Shown piece by piece: positions 22,957 through 35,849 of a DNA stretch of 64,000 bases; position 1 is the first letter of the stretch, and every line of letters starts with the position of its first letter. Below the pieces are notes generated by a model, which saw only the letters and a list, made by a program, of their open reading frames with translations, had not been told where the DNA came from and searched no databases. Origin of the DNA: Andrena cerasifolii (lineage: Eukaryota > Arthropoda > Insecta > Hymenoptera > Andrenidae); NCBI RefSeq assembly GCF_050908995.1, contig NC_135126.1, positions 4,774,001-4,838,000 on the forward strand, given 5' to 3'. Made by a program: the position numbers and the translations under genes.

Positions 22957-25676
22957 TTCTTCTCTCTTCTTTTATTAACGTCTAATAAATAATTAATGAT
23001 TTCTATTACTTCCTTCTGCATAGGTATTACGCCATGCTAACGATAAGGTATCACTCCAATATTCTCTTCGCGTTACATTACCTTTTTGTTTCGATTCAAA
23101 GCCGAAGAAGGAAAACTGAATATTATTTAAGTGATACTGTTTTGAGTGTAGTCACAATTTTATATGCCTGCCGTAATTAAACTGTCCGTTGCCGTGCAGT
23201 CGCGTGTCGCAAGTGTCTTTCTTTGTGTAGAATTAATTCGGCAAACGAAAATATCACTGAATTTGCTTCACTTCTCTTAATAGATGTTTCTCACACTATC
23301 ACACCGTTACGCACAGAACTTGCTCCGTAGGTGGGAATCGCGTTGTCGTCATTGTTTACGCTTTATTGATTGAATACCGCAAATACTGTACACCGTTTAC
23401 GATTTTATGTCTTCATAGCAAGTTAATGCAGATTATAGATAAATTGCTGAATTACATTATCACGGAAATAACGTGCCAGTCGTCTGCTCTCACGTATGAC
23501 AAGCACCGTAGTGTCCACATAAAACGATTAGGTACTCATTACGTTTTATAAAGATAGCGAGCAGCTTTAACATGTGGTTTAATCTAATCTAAACTTTTAT
23601 TTTCCGGCATGCCCTATCAGCATCATACAATATAAGGCAAATTGCAATAATTGTTATGAAATCGTCTTTAATCGGGTTCGTGACGAAGCTATAATTTTAA
23701 TTAAATTGAAACTATAGCATGTGCTATTTTAATCGGGAGGTATTAATATGTGTACATATAGTTTTTCTTGCGTGCGAAAGGGGATTACAAAATGTGTATT
23801 TAATAACATTGGCGCCCAAGTTAATTTAAAAAATTAATATATATATATATAACTTTCATTATCTGATAACTGCAACTTATCGCTTCCTTATAAACGTAAT
23901 AACGCCGACAGTGTACAATAAATACCTACAGATTTTCATTTAAAACAGAAAGTAAAGTACACATTCTCATATTCACAAACGTATAAAAAAAAAATTGTTT
24001 GTTAATTTAAACGAAGTAAGGGGCGCTTTTATATTTGCACATCGTTCATAAATGTATTCTACAATATTAGACGATTTCTTTTTCCATGATTGCTATTTAT
24101 TAATATATTTACAGATTTGTTTAGTTCGCAATATAGATACGAGAGATTAATAACATATCGTATTTAGAATTTGTGAGGGACAGTCATTCAAAGACACGAT
24201 TAAATATAGTCGTAATCAATAATAGGCTAAACACGTGTCTGCAATATTTGAATAAACATTTCATTTTAACGCGGTTGTATCAAAAATCTAATATCAGGGT
24301 ACCTTAATTACTGACATTCCCTTGTAGATATGTATTATACAGTATGATTTTAAATGAAAATTAAGTAAAAGATGCAGAATAAAATTCTATCATAACTCAC
24401 TTTGTTTTCGAAAAGTGTATTTCGGTGACTAGTCGTAATCCGAACTCAATTTTCTCGAAAACTGTTCGGTCTTACGAGACAAAAGCGGGCTCGGAGTAAA
24501 GCGAAATTTTAGTCCTTTACGACCGGCAGTTTAGTATTTTCGAAGAACGTTTCGACATCTGCTTGCCTAATCTAGCAATCGCCAGGGGACAATCAAGAAC
24601 GCGCCGGCTTGAAAAATTTAGATAGTCTTCGGCTCCGAGTTAATCTGTATATTGCTGTATCGGTGGGTGGAACATTTGGTAACCATTCGTACCCGTTGGT
24701 AACCGTTGCCTATCGCTGCGCCGACTCGCGGTACAACACGGTCATAAACCGCGAGACGCTCTATCTGCTATCAGCTATCTGATCACCCCGGCTAGTTTTT
24801 GGGACCAGCGGGTTGCGCTTTTCCTCCACCTCGTCAAGATGTTCAGGGTTCCTCCTCCACCGACGAAATCACAGAAGGAAGGTCACTCCTCTTCTTGAAA
24901 AGTGCAGCTAAAATCTGGCGGAAATTTTCGACGACGACTCCTCATGATTTCCTTAAATGGAGATTTCTAGCGAACCCCCACACATTTTGGGACTACATAA
25001 ACCCTTTGGTCTCAACCCTCTTCGATTCAAGACTGTACAGTCACACACAGATTCACGTCGTGTTACGCTCGTTGATTATATCCAGTGAGATCGGGCTCGA
25101 GTTCCTTTCGAATCATAAGTTAGCCTTATAGAATCCGCGAGGTCGGTTAATATTCTATTTGGCATAATCAAATAGCCACTCTTACGCCCCGTATCGCCAG
25201 TGCGCGAACACCGTGCAAATATTGGTAACTACACACTTATTTAATTAATCGCGACACTTACAATTATACTATAATTGATTATTCAATATACAGAAAGTGT
25301 TCGCGTGCAAATCGAGTAGATTCGTTAAACCCATCTTTTACCCAGCAATTCTTGTAATATTAGTAGCACATACCCGCCGTTGCAACTTTACTGCTCGAGT
25401 TGATCAAACTTTAATTAAGAGTTGCGAGGCAGATCGATAAAAATAAAGCGTTTTAAACAATAAATAACATGTAAATTCGATTATCCTAAGAAAACACCTA
25501 GAATATATGGTTCAACTCAATACTTAATTGTACATCAATAATTACACACTAATTTAAATAAGTGGTAATAAATAACACCATGTATACTTTTATGGGTAAA
25601 CTTTTTATTACAAATAAATATAAAACGTGTATTTATTTATCTGTTTCAATACAAATTTCACGATCTATATATAAGC
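22957..25676. other. Intergenic region between the two transporter genes
   Basis: About 2.7 kb separate the stop of copy B from the ATG of copy A. It should hold the promoter and 5'UTR of copy A, but no TATA box or 5' exon can be assigned. The stretch 24650-25140 is richer in GC than its surroundings and looks like repeat-derived DNA (ORF 24799-25131 has no recognisable domain). TTTATT at about 25604 is a reverse-strand AATAAA for copy B. Confidence 0.5.
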
Positions 25677-28600
25677 TCAACATTTGTTTGGCGTTTCTTT
25701 TTTTTCTATTACTCTTCTTGATTTCCGTTTTGTAAAGTAAATCTCCAGCGACCATGAAATTACGGTTGAAAATGTAAAAATATTTAAAAAATGTAGCATG
25801 GCCGAATAATTGGCTGCAGAATCTCTTATCCAGCCTACGACAGGTCCTAGCGTCAAGGAAACTATGCCAGCTGTTAATAGTTGCAGTCCAGTGGCACCTG
25901 GAAGCCTCGATAAGGGGACATGACTAGGAATTACGAGTGCCATAAAAATTGTTCGCAGAGCTTTCCCCATACCAATTAATACTGAAACTGCCAAAGTAAC
26001 TCGAAAGTCTCCTACATGTGCAAGTACTGAAAATAATAAGTTACAATATTTTTAAAGACAACACTGATTAATTGAATTAAAATTTACGACTTGGAAGTCG
26101 TACTATCAACTATACTGGGTAATCCAAGGGGAAATATAAACACTTTACGAGTACATTCTACAGTGCATGTTCATAGGATGACAATATGTCAACACATACG
26201 TCTCACACATTAAGATAATATCTCAATTCGGTAATTAGATTAGCGTTACACTATTAAGCCGGGTCCACATTTGATACCTACCCTGATCTGCCGGTAGGGT
26301 TATGCGCAAATTCCGAATGTTTAGCGTCTTGTTTCGTATATAATAATTTAACACATGTTTTCTTATAAATGTTAATGTTCGCAGAAGCATGCATGATCGC
26401 CTAGAGTGTGTACTGTGTGGAGATGGAGCTGAAGTAAGTGTCGCATGTATCCTATTTATTCATACGTTATTTGTTTTCGACGCTAACACAACAGGGAATA
26501 TGATGATTCTACACAGAAAAGTAGTCGAAAGTTTTGAATAAAATTTTCTGATATCGTCCCTAATAGGTACCACTGGTTACGACGTACTGTATATGGATTT
26601 GTAAATGTAAATATTGAAAGTTCCTCTTCGGATTTATATGGGCTATTTATATTATTTTGTAATAATTGTAATCACCAATCCTGTATATTATTGAAGAAAG
26701 AATAATTATATTTTGAAATAAGTAAAATTAATTATTTACTAAACTGCAGAATCTGCTTGCTGGTTATGTAAGGGTAGGGATTGACGCGTAGGGAATTGTT
26801 TGGCAACTGTGGCCTTCAGATGGCGCTGTTGGATGTGTCATACGGGCAGCAGGGTCTGCTGCGGATCTGCTGCCAGATTTGGTTATCAGGGATTGAAATC
26901 AATGTTAATTTTGTTTTTACCTCAACGTGCTCTGCTCGATGAGAATAAATGTTCAAAAGAAACCATGCGTCGCCAACGTACCGTTTTGAGTTTCGACGCG
27001 AAAAATAGTTAAAGTGTACGCCAGAATTAGTGTATGTAGAACCACTCACACAAGAGGCAGTCCCCTCACATTAAGAGGCACATGACTATTTGGATATACA
27101 GCTTGTGTAACATCTACTATACGATAAAATCTATTAATTCCTTACCAATACGACCAGTTGCTAATCCACAAATTCCCACAAGGAAGAAAATCCTGTTCTC
27201 CCATCCGAGAAAGTCAGCAATAAATGGAATCAACAATCTAATGACTACGTCGACGCTAGCTAGAGTCGACATTACAGTAGCCACTTGAATTTTCGAAAAT
27301 CCGTATTCACCCAAAATGAACGGAGTCATGAGCGAAAAATTCAGTTCCGCGAACGTGGCAAACGTAATACCGAACATCATGTTTACGTAAACCGGGTCAT
27401 AAAGCAGATCCATGTCAAAGAAAATAATCACAGCTTCCAGGAATGATTTCTTCGGGGCTTCTTCGGTGAATTCCTAAAATTTGCATGTCTTTGCTGAATT
27501 AACATGACGGAAATTGTTACACCTACTTGTGTTTTACATATTATTCATTGCAACTTGCGTATGTATACTCTCATCCCTCGATTTATATTTTTCGTAGGCA
27601 AGTTCTGTTTTACGCGATATCATTTTTTACGGTTAATAAATGTTTCTTTATATTGTATTTACGGAGACAATTTTATATCGATGAGTGAAAAATTCTTACT
27701 TGATTATTTTTCTTACATTATTCTGACCTCGTTTTGGTTAATCAATGAACAGCCAATTAAATGCTATTATAATGTAGATAATTTTTGTGTTCATCCTAAT
27801 GTAAAATAATACTTTTTACAATATACATTCATTTACATATTGTCAGACTTCATTTATGCGATTCTCCATCGCGTAAAAAAATCACGTGGAATTTATACTC
27901 TGCGCAAATTAAGAGTCCGGTGTATATACATACGCAAGTGTCAAAATATTTTGACGAATTTCAATCGATTTTCGTCACTGTTGTCGTAAAACTTACCCCT
28001 TTTATCAATTCGTCAGTTTCAACCTCGTCTGGCATCGCTACTTTTTGTTTTACTTTTTTACAACAATCAGGATCTTTGCAATTTTCACAATCTTCAGTAT
28101 GCTCGCAAGATTCATTCAAGATAATTAATGCAATTTTAGAGACTTCTTTTCTTCGCTGACTCTCTGTTTCACTGTTCTGTCTGCAGATACATAGATGCAA
28201 ATAGACTTTGCAATAACTATTATAGTAGAAAACGTGTGAATGCTACAGAATCCATCGATGAAAGAAAGCGAAATTACAGAGGCAGAGATCAAAGCATGAT
28301 CGCAAGGTTCAGAATCTGAACTTCAGATGCGGGAACGAAGAGCGGGGACGCAAGTACGAGCAGGAAGAAAAAGAGACAGTATGCAGACTACGTAAAGGGA
28401 CTAGAGAGACGCTGGGTCATATGCTACGAGGCTGTAAGGAGTTGAAAAGAGAAAATTCAACGATAAGAGGGATACTAAAGGGAGAAGAAGAAGGAGCGGA
28501 ATGGATGCGTATGGTTCTGGAAAAAAGGAGAAGAAAAGAAGCCCAAGATGAAGGAAGAAGTCAAAACGAAAGCACAATCTTGAGTTAACAGTCCCAGAAA

Positions 28601-31600
28601 CACTTACACACACAACGCACGTAGCCCCATTTTGAGGCCGAAGGGCAAAAAGTAAACCTATTTACTACTACATATATTTACCTATTAAGATTTCTTACCG
28701 ACGGTCCTGTATTGAGACTGGACTGTCTACTTAAAGTCACTGATGGCCGTCGGCTACAATTTCTTGGAAAATTCTCCTTCCTTGATGTTTTAGATGTTAT
28801 AGATGCAGTGGAGGTATTTCTTCTGGAAAACCTATTTTACATTTTTGCCACCTTCAATCTATCAAACGCTTCAGTAATTTGGTATGTTAAATTAGCTAAC
28901 ACTTAAGAACGGTAAACTCCGTACTCCGTAGTATCTTTTAAAGCATTATAGTTAAAAAAAAAGAACAATACAAATATCTTTATTCTTGTAATTTCAAGTA
29001 AAGGCCTGTTTACATGGACGCTCGAATCTGTGGGTTTTGGACAGGAGTTGAAACGGTTCTGAAAATAACTTTCAAATTCATACTGTTATAGGTATATCGA
29101 TTTTCACTGAAACAGCTATGGAGAAGCGAAATTATGAACAACTGTTATAAGGAACCGAAATTTCTGACTATACCGATATTATATCGGTTCCGCAACAGTT
29201 ATACAGGGTGTTCGACTACACGTGGAAATAAATTTAAGGGGCCATTTCGACACTATACTAAGGCAAAAACCAAGAATAACGATATTGCAGTTGAGGACTT
29301 CAGTTGTTAATTATAAGCGTTTAAAGATATCCCTAAAAGCAGGCAATCCGCGTGCAGCGGTGCACGCACTGCAAATGGGGCGAGGGGTCGAGCACTGGTA
29401 TTCAAAACCACTTGCCCACGGGACAGAAGAAGGAACGTCGCACGGAACTCAGAGAAGTTACGACGAGAATTTACCGACAATCGGCACGGCCACGCGATTC
29501 TGCGACACTTAATCCAAAATTAAATGTTACTTATCTACTCGCTAAAAAGCATTGTTTCCATTATATCCACTGTAATCTATTGTGCTATCGAGACAATGTG
29601 ACTACAGTGGACATAATGTAAACAATGGATTTTAGGGATTAGGCAAGTCTGGTGTGATTCAACGATACCCTCCAATTTTGGATGAAGTGATAAAGAAACA
29701 GAGATAAATTTCGTCGCAGCTTCTCTGAGGTGAGTGACCCCGCGCGACAGTGGCTTTGAATACCACTGATCGTCCCCTCGGCTGTGTTGCTTCGCGTGCA
29801 CCGCTGCACAGGAATTGCCTGCTGTTAGGGATATCTTTAAACGCTTATAATTAACAACTGAAGCCTCAACCGCAGTATCGTTACTCTTGATTTTCGTCTT
29901 AGTCTGGTGTCTAGAATCACTCACTTAAAGAGTGACCAAAAAATCAGGCCTGCAGTCAGCAAAACCCCTGGGAACAAATTTTTAAATTATTGGACTGACA
30001 TAGAAGTCCGTACATCGAGCAGTATCGGCTGTTGCGTTAATGAATTCTCACTTCTTTGACTCACTTCTCACACTTTGATAGTATTATTTTGATTAAGCTT
30101 CACCGACAACCATCTCCACTACCTGTCCACTTAATTTTTCCCCCGACTGTATGCATTCATCGTACTTAAGCGGTTAAAAACCGTGGTTTTGTGTTTACTT
30201 TATGTATCTATGTCGAAACTATTGTTTTTAATACCATTATATGTACACCATGTTATGTCGTGTTGTAAAATATTATCGTAAGTTGATGTCTCGACACTTA
30301 CCACCCATCATTGGCCCGTGACATCATCACGGAAGTAGGACCCATCACATCTATGCCAGAAGCACCGTCTTCATCGTCGTCGTAATATAGATACTGGCTC
30401 CCGAATTTTCCTTTAGCAAGACTCAAAGCACTGTAATTGCTCTGATTATTTTCATCGACATTTTCCATTGGCCTGTTTTCAAGATAACTATTCTGATTTT
30501 CATTAGCTTTCTCTGTCGGACACTAGGAGAAATATAATGCATGCTACGTGATGTATACCAGGATCATTTCAAATTATCTCGCTACATCGTGACGTTACAA
30601 TTCACACATCAATATTTACTGTACAGTACTACTGACACATTGCCGTCCCAAAATATCGAATCGCTCTGCGATTTAAGGGAAGTACGTAACATTTTGTTCA
30701 TTAAGTATACAAACGAATTTAAGTAATTATTTTGCATGGTAAGAATTGAAAAAACTGCTGTAAGAGACTTTAATAATTTTTAATTCAGTTCAGTTTCACT
30801 ATTCGTGTCATCATTTCTGAGTTAGTGAAAATTGTAGCGCAATTTAGAGTCGCGAAACCTCGTTTCTTACACATTCATATTGCATGTAACTTCTCACATT
30901 TTGTATTTTCTTTTTTCTTTTATTTTTCTTTGCATGGGAGTGTGTAATAAACATAATTTATTACTATTGTTATCTACAATATTATATTACTATGTATATT
31001 GCAGCGTAATTTACAGTTAAACTGTACCTTATTGTTCGGTGACAATTGTTGCAATTCTGCATCGTTATTGCCACTGGGTTTCTTTATATCTTGTTTCTTC
31101 TTTGCGTGTCGAGAAACGGGTTGTAACAGAAGGGCACAGGCGACAGCGTTAAATGTAAAACTACCGAAAATGAGAAGTGTACCTTCTACACCATATACGG
31201 GCATAAGCAGTGTGATTATCTAGAAATTAGTGTAGTTATTAAACTTTCGTTTCGTACTTATAAGCAGGGACTTCTAACCGGTATAATCTTCATACCGGTA
31301 TTACGCCAACAAAGCTATACCGAAAACTAAAATTCTATCAAAACCTTTCGATGTGGTACATTATTAGTATTATTTTTTACATACCGCTAATTAAAAGAAT
31401 GATTAATTACTTTGTTTCAATTTACGTAAAATTACCTGTGGCATGACAATAGCCCCCATCCCTGTGCAAGTCCAACTAAGCCCCGTCGCAACTCTCCTTT
31501 TCTTCTTGAAGTAAGTGTTTAAGGCTAAAGCATTGGATGACATTGTAATACCAATCCCCACACCTGAAATTGGAAGCATAAAAATTAAATACTTCCTTAA

Positions 31601-33968
31601 TGCTAATAATTCCGAAACTTTCGATATCTTTCTTTATGTTTTGTTGATTACACCTCGTTAGGTGCACCTAGATTCTTTCAACTTACCATATAAAATCGAG
31701 AAGAAAATTAACACTCCTGTAAAAGTTTTCATGGTTGACAATATCACGATCGATGTAGCGCAAATAAGAGCGCCTGTGAAACCTACCTGCCTAAAGCTGA
31801 ACCTTCGAAATAATGGACCATTAGCTAATCCTGTAACATACAAAATTTTTATAAACTTTTATTTCATACAGAGTTTCCCTGATTTGTATCAAGGTATGAA
31901 ACAATGTAAGAAACCTGACGAAGTGCATTTTTAGCACTGTTTAAGATGCAAATTTAAGGTTTTTCCAAGCTATTAATCTTAAATTGAAAGCTGATATAAA
32001 ATCTTGGTCTTTTAGGGATTATTTGGTCCCGAGTAGAGATGCAGATTTCACGTGTGCGACGTGTACACGTGTAATTAATATATCCGTGTTTTAGTCCGTG
32101 TACATCTTAACACACGGGTACACGTGTATATCGAAAAATACGGTTTCACGTGTATTAACGTATCCATATTTTATTTTCTAACTAAATATCCGAATGTTTA
32201 GATTTTACTTAAATAATTTTGCGGTAGGTAGGTACAGAAATAATTAATTAAGTTGCGGGTGAAAATACAAAAATTTTGGTAATTATTTAGAAGTTTTCCT
32301 GTTGTGTAAATTACTGTTTTAGGAGGGAGGTGTTAGATACCTCGCGAGTTTCCCTTCATACAGTGCCTAAATGGGTGTGGTAAATACGGCCCTGAAAGTA
32401 ATTATTCAACGATTCACCATATTATCGATTAAGTCAGATAATCCAGATTCCATTGTATCTGAAAACACATAGCGCCGCTTAAAATAGTGAAGCCACGAGA
32501 ATCGCGGCGTCCAGTTAAAAACACTGGAAGCGTACAATAGTTTTTGATATTAGATTGATATCGCGAAATAACAACTATGTATTGTGTCCGCGTACGATAA
32601 GGGTGAAATACAAAATTGTGATAAAATCGTACTTCTTTCGGCGAGCATGTGGCGCATTGCATTATCAGCTGTTATCTGGCCGTTGCTTTTGACGATAACG
32701 GGCGTAGACGTAATCAAACATGAGGTGTGCAAAAAAAAAATGCGAATGTGATAAGAATATCGAGATTATGAATAATCAAGAAATTACCTACCAACGCATG
32801 AAGTCACTGCTGAGTTTATGTTTATTATAGTTGTCGTTTGAGACGAGGTAATTCCCAGTTCTGCGAATCTGTCTTTGAATATTAGCCCGAAGCATAGCAT
32901 CATTGGGAATATGCAGAACTGAAAGAATTTTACAAATACTGAAGTTTATTTGTGCTACACCAAAATCTACAGCATGGAACTTGACTGGTGAATTTAAACA
33001 CAAATTGTGAAAGTTACGCACGAATCAATTTTTTCCACATATTTGTGGAAGAGAATCGTCTTTAATCGTTTATAAAAAATTGTGCAAACATCCAATGTTG
33101 ATGCGAAAATTCCATGTTATAGAGAAAGGAATTCTACACCTCCAGTTAAAATTTCAAGTGCAAATATTCGTTCGTTCAAAAGTTATGACGCACACCAGAG
33201 CTGTCCAGCGTAGGGGCCCCTCACGCGCCTGCTTCCCCTTCCAATCTTTCTTTCCCGCAGCGTGCCTTCCGTTGTCAAGGAGACCGCGTGACGCTACGAA
33301 GGCTCTCATGACGGGCTAGCCGGGCTAGCGCTTGTCTGTCATGATCGCCTCTCTAGCGTCGCGCGGTATCCCTGACAACGCGGACGAGAGTGGGGGAACC
33401 CCTAGCGTACGCGTAAGCGACCTTGGACAGCGCTGATGTACACGGTGTATGTACGGTGTTTAAAAATGTAGTTTCGAGATTAACGGCTTCATATTTAAGT
33501 CCCCTACGCCAATACCGTTCTGCGAGGCCGTAGTTACGTTCAGTGCCATAATTTCCGTAATTATTCGAATTTCCTCATTAAATCTACATTGTTTTGTAGA
33601 GAAATATTTACGTTCATAATAGAAATACACCGACATCCAAGAAGCCTTTTTAAAAATGGTGAGCAACATATCTCAAAAACTACTGCACCAATCTTTCTGA
33701 AATTTTGTGGGCTTATTTTTTATATAAAAATCTACTGAATGAAAATTCTACATTGAAAAGAAAATCCTTCCGTCATTCAGTAGATTTTATGTAGATAAAA
33801 AATACTGGCTAAACTTACGTTGGAAAATCCAGCAGCCATCACAATAATCCAACCCCAGCCGCCATCAGGCGGTTCAAAATTTTCACTGAAATTCTGTGCC
33901 TTTTCTGTTTTCTCTCTCGTTTGCTTTCTCTTCTCGCCGGCCACTGAATCGTTTCGCTTGATACTCAT
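25677..33968 (-). CDS. SLC16 / monocarboxylate-transporter-like membrane protein (copy B), 650 aa
   Basis: Ten coding exons on the minus strand: 33819-33968, 32792-32918, 31687-31830, 31436-31563, 31028-31219, 30302-30522, 28699-28831, 27997-28176, 27146-27473 and 25677-26026. Phases agree throughout and total 1,953 nt (650 residues plus stop). Residues 33-40 are the exact SLC16 signature PPDGGWGW before TM1. TM8 has Asp500-x3-Arg504 (SVDVVIR), equivalent to the essential pair of mammalian MCT1. The central cytosolic loop is unusually long (about residues 210-435): it holds an acidic stretch (DDDEDG), a Ser/Thr/Arg-rich stretch, and a Cys cluster in exon 8 (C389, C395, C398, C403, C404). Exon 8 uses the second of two tandem acceptors (GCAG then ACAG); the first would give a stop. 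Probably a plasma-membrane carrier for monocarboxylates or similar anions; the substrate is unknown. Tandem paralogue of copy A. Confidence 0.93.
28240..28590 (+). pseudogene. 3'-terminal fragment of a non-LTR retrotransposon ORF2
   Basis: The plus strand encodes an NFRCGNEERGRKY segment, then ETVCRL ... RETLGHMLRGCKEL, and a basic tail ending in a stop near 28588. This Cys/His pattern just after the reverse transcriptase/RNase H region is typical of the C-terminus of insect LINE ORF2 proteins. One zinc-ligand Cys appears to be lost and only the last ~100 codons are present, so it is a 5'-truncated dead copy. It lies antisense in the intron between exons 7 and 8 of transporter copy B. Confidence 0.65.
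29204..29940. mobile_element. Fold-back element in a transporter intron
   Basis: The left arm (from CAGGGTGTTCGACTACACG, 29204) includes TTGTTAATTATAAGCGTTTA and AAGATATCCCTAAAAGCAGGCAAT; the right arm has their reverse complements at about 29815-29865. Arms of ~150 bp flank a centre of about 350 bp that has its own partial symmetry. The outermost right end has decayed. It lies between exons 6 and 7 of transporter copy B. Confidence 0.65.
32040..32160. repeat. ACACGTGT-rich degenerate repeat
   Basis: ACACGTGT and CACGTGTA motifs recur at least five times in about 120 bp (for example GTGTACACGTGTAATTAATA and CGGGTACACGTGTATAT). It looks like degenerate satellite or repeat DNA in an intron of transporter copy B. 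ACACGTG contains an E-box, but the intronic clustering looks like repeat structure. Confidence 0.4.
33190..33440. repeat. GC-rich dispersed repeat, copy 1
   Basis: The blocks GTAGGGGCCCCTCACGCGCC, GACGGGCTAGCCGGGCTAGC and TCGCGCGGTATCCCTGACAACGCGG are shared, some in inverted orientation, with 57064-57360. It lies in intron 1 of transporter copy B. There is no coding content. Confidence 0.55.
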
Positions 33969-35204
33969 GACTGAATGTCATTTAAAAGTTTTCGATAAAA
34001 CTGTACGTCACTTTATTCGTCAATAAAATTACTCCTAACGATTATAATTTTACACGGGTAACAAATAGTATCTGAAAAAAATTAAACATCGTTTTGACGA
34101 AAACCACTATACAAACACATTCTTCATTTCATTTCAACTTTTAAGTATACATAATTGGCTTTTTTATGGTTCCAATTATATGTTAGGATGTATTTTATTA
34201 ACACGAAATGAAAAAACAGAGTTACACGAAATCAACGTATTCACTTTAACGTGAACTCGTCGAATAACACTCTCACTAGTATTTGATACAATTTACTGTA
34301 ACAAAAGGCCGATGATTTTTCAAACTTCTATAGGAAGAACTTATAAGCGTTAAAACGTGCACGGGGTGACTTGAATAGTCGTAATACGTCGCGTTACATT
34401 AGAAAGACGTCGCGTTTTCACTTGCTAATGAAAAAAAGATACGCATACACGTGAGTATCGTGAAACGTTAATTCCTTGCGATTGACGGACAATCCTCGTC
34501 GAACAGTGTTAACAGTGACCAGACCAAGTGATAAACTGACGTGTCCAACGTCGCGGCCAAAGGTGTTACAGGCCTCGCGAATACATTGACGCGTGCTCGT
34601 CGATGGCTGAGATTGCGATTTGGCAACATTTCTTACCTTTCTTACGCATCGTAGATGTGATTCTATTCAATGACCCCATCAGAGCCGAATATTTTCCACC
34701 TTCTATAGACAGGGCGAGCCACTGTAGCTTAGAACATCAAATAACTTCCCTTTGTTCTCCATATTATCGAAGAAATCTTCTGTCCGCAGCTCGTCCAGTA
34801 CTTAAATGTAACTTTTTTTTATAAATCTCATGATTCTTAAAATTATGACAGTATTTTGACCGTTCAACGGGGAATCTGGTATTTATGCGATGAAAAATTA
34901 TTAGTTTATGACTATATATTATTAGGTGTGTGAGACAAATGGCGCTTTTCCAAAAAAAAATTTTCCTAATTAATTGCGAATAAAAGGAAGAATCGTGCCC
35001 CATTTTCGATATATTGTTGTTGCCGGTCCCGAGTCGCGGCAATATATCGAGAGAAGACTATATAAATCATATTTGTAGCATCATAGCATGACATTTATTT
35101 TTTATCTAAAAGTTTATCTCATATTTTGTTTAGGTCTTTTAAGCGCGTTATCTCTTGCGGCGCCTGTGTGCATCGCGCACTTTGCACAGGCAACCAGCCA
35201 GATC

Positions 35205-35350
35205 TGCATGCATGGGCGTAGCCAAGGAGGGGCGGGGGTGGGCGTTTGCCCCCCCCCCCCCCTCCCGGCACAGGGAAAAAATAATATATTAATCGTCCGC
35301 CCAAAATTAAATTAATTTAGTAGTAAATAAAAATAAATTAGATTGTGACG
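35205..35350. repeat. C-tract repeat, copy 2
   Basis: GGGCGTAGCCAAGGAGG is followed by a run of 14 C and CCTCCCGGCACAGGG, then the same A/T-rich tail as the repeat at 19530-19665. The C-tract is likely to be length-variable and prone to assembly error. Confidence 0.55.
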
Positions 35351-35549
35351 TGATTCCATATTACACGAGCCTGGTTACATTGATTCATAACTACGTACGT
35401 AAAGTCAAAATTCTAGCAAAATACTCGTGCTTCATTACGGTAGAATAGTTCAAAGGAATTACTTTTATATTTGTTTCTTTTTCTAAGTAATTTTGTATGC
35501 AATTCTTGTGAAGTAACCTCTATAAAGTAATATGTATGTTGATTTTAAG

Positions 35550-35830
35550 GCATTTGTGTCGTTAACTTTTGTAAGTAAAAACCAAGTTGATATCTAATCA
35601 GGCCTAACAGATATTAAGGAATCCGAGAAAATACATTTTACCCCATTTCACCCCTGTAGGGGTTGATTAGGACAAAATCCTGAAATTTGCTTTTAGGCAT
35701 TTGTGTGGGTAACCTTTGTAAGTCAAAAACAAATTAATATCTAATCGGGCCTAAGAGATATTAAGGAGTCCGTGAAAACACACTTACCCCTGTTCACCCG
35801 CTTGAGGATGAAATTTAAAAAATCCTTTAT
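35550..35830. repeat. Two-copy tandem repeat, unit about 145 bp
   Basis: GGCATTTGTGTCGTTAACTT (35549) and GGCATTTGTGTGGGTAACCT (about 35696) each open a unit containing ATATCTAATC(A/G)GGCCTAA(C/G)AG, AGATATTAAGGA(A/G)TCCG and ACCCCTGT. Both units are diverged copies of one sequence. There is no coding content; it may be a remnant of a larger satellite or element. Confidence 0.7.
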
Positions 35831-35849
35831 TGGGCACCTACATCAGCGC

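Noticed and set aside
24799..25131. 110-codon ORF upstream of transporter copy A
   Set aside because: No domain, no splice partner; sits in GC-richer repeat-like DNA. An LTR origin was considered, but no paired LTR or TG...CA ends could be shown.
29222..29924. ORFs of 89-115 codons
   Set aside because: They follow the arms of the fold-back element and have a mirrored peptide (VVNYKRLKISL) on the two strands.
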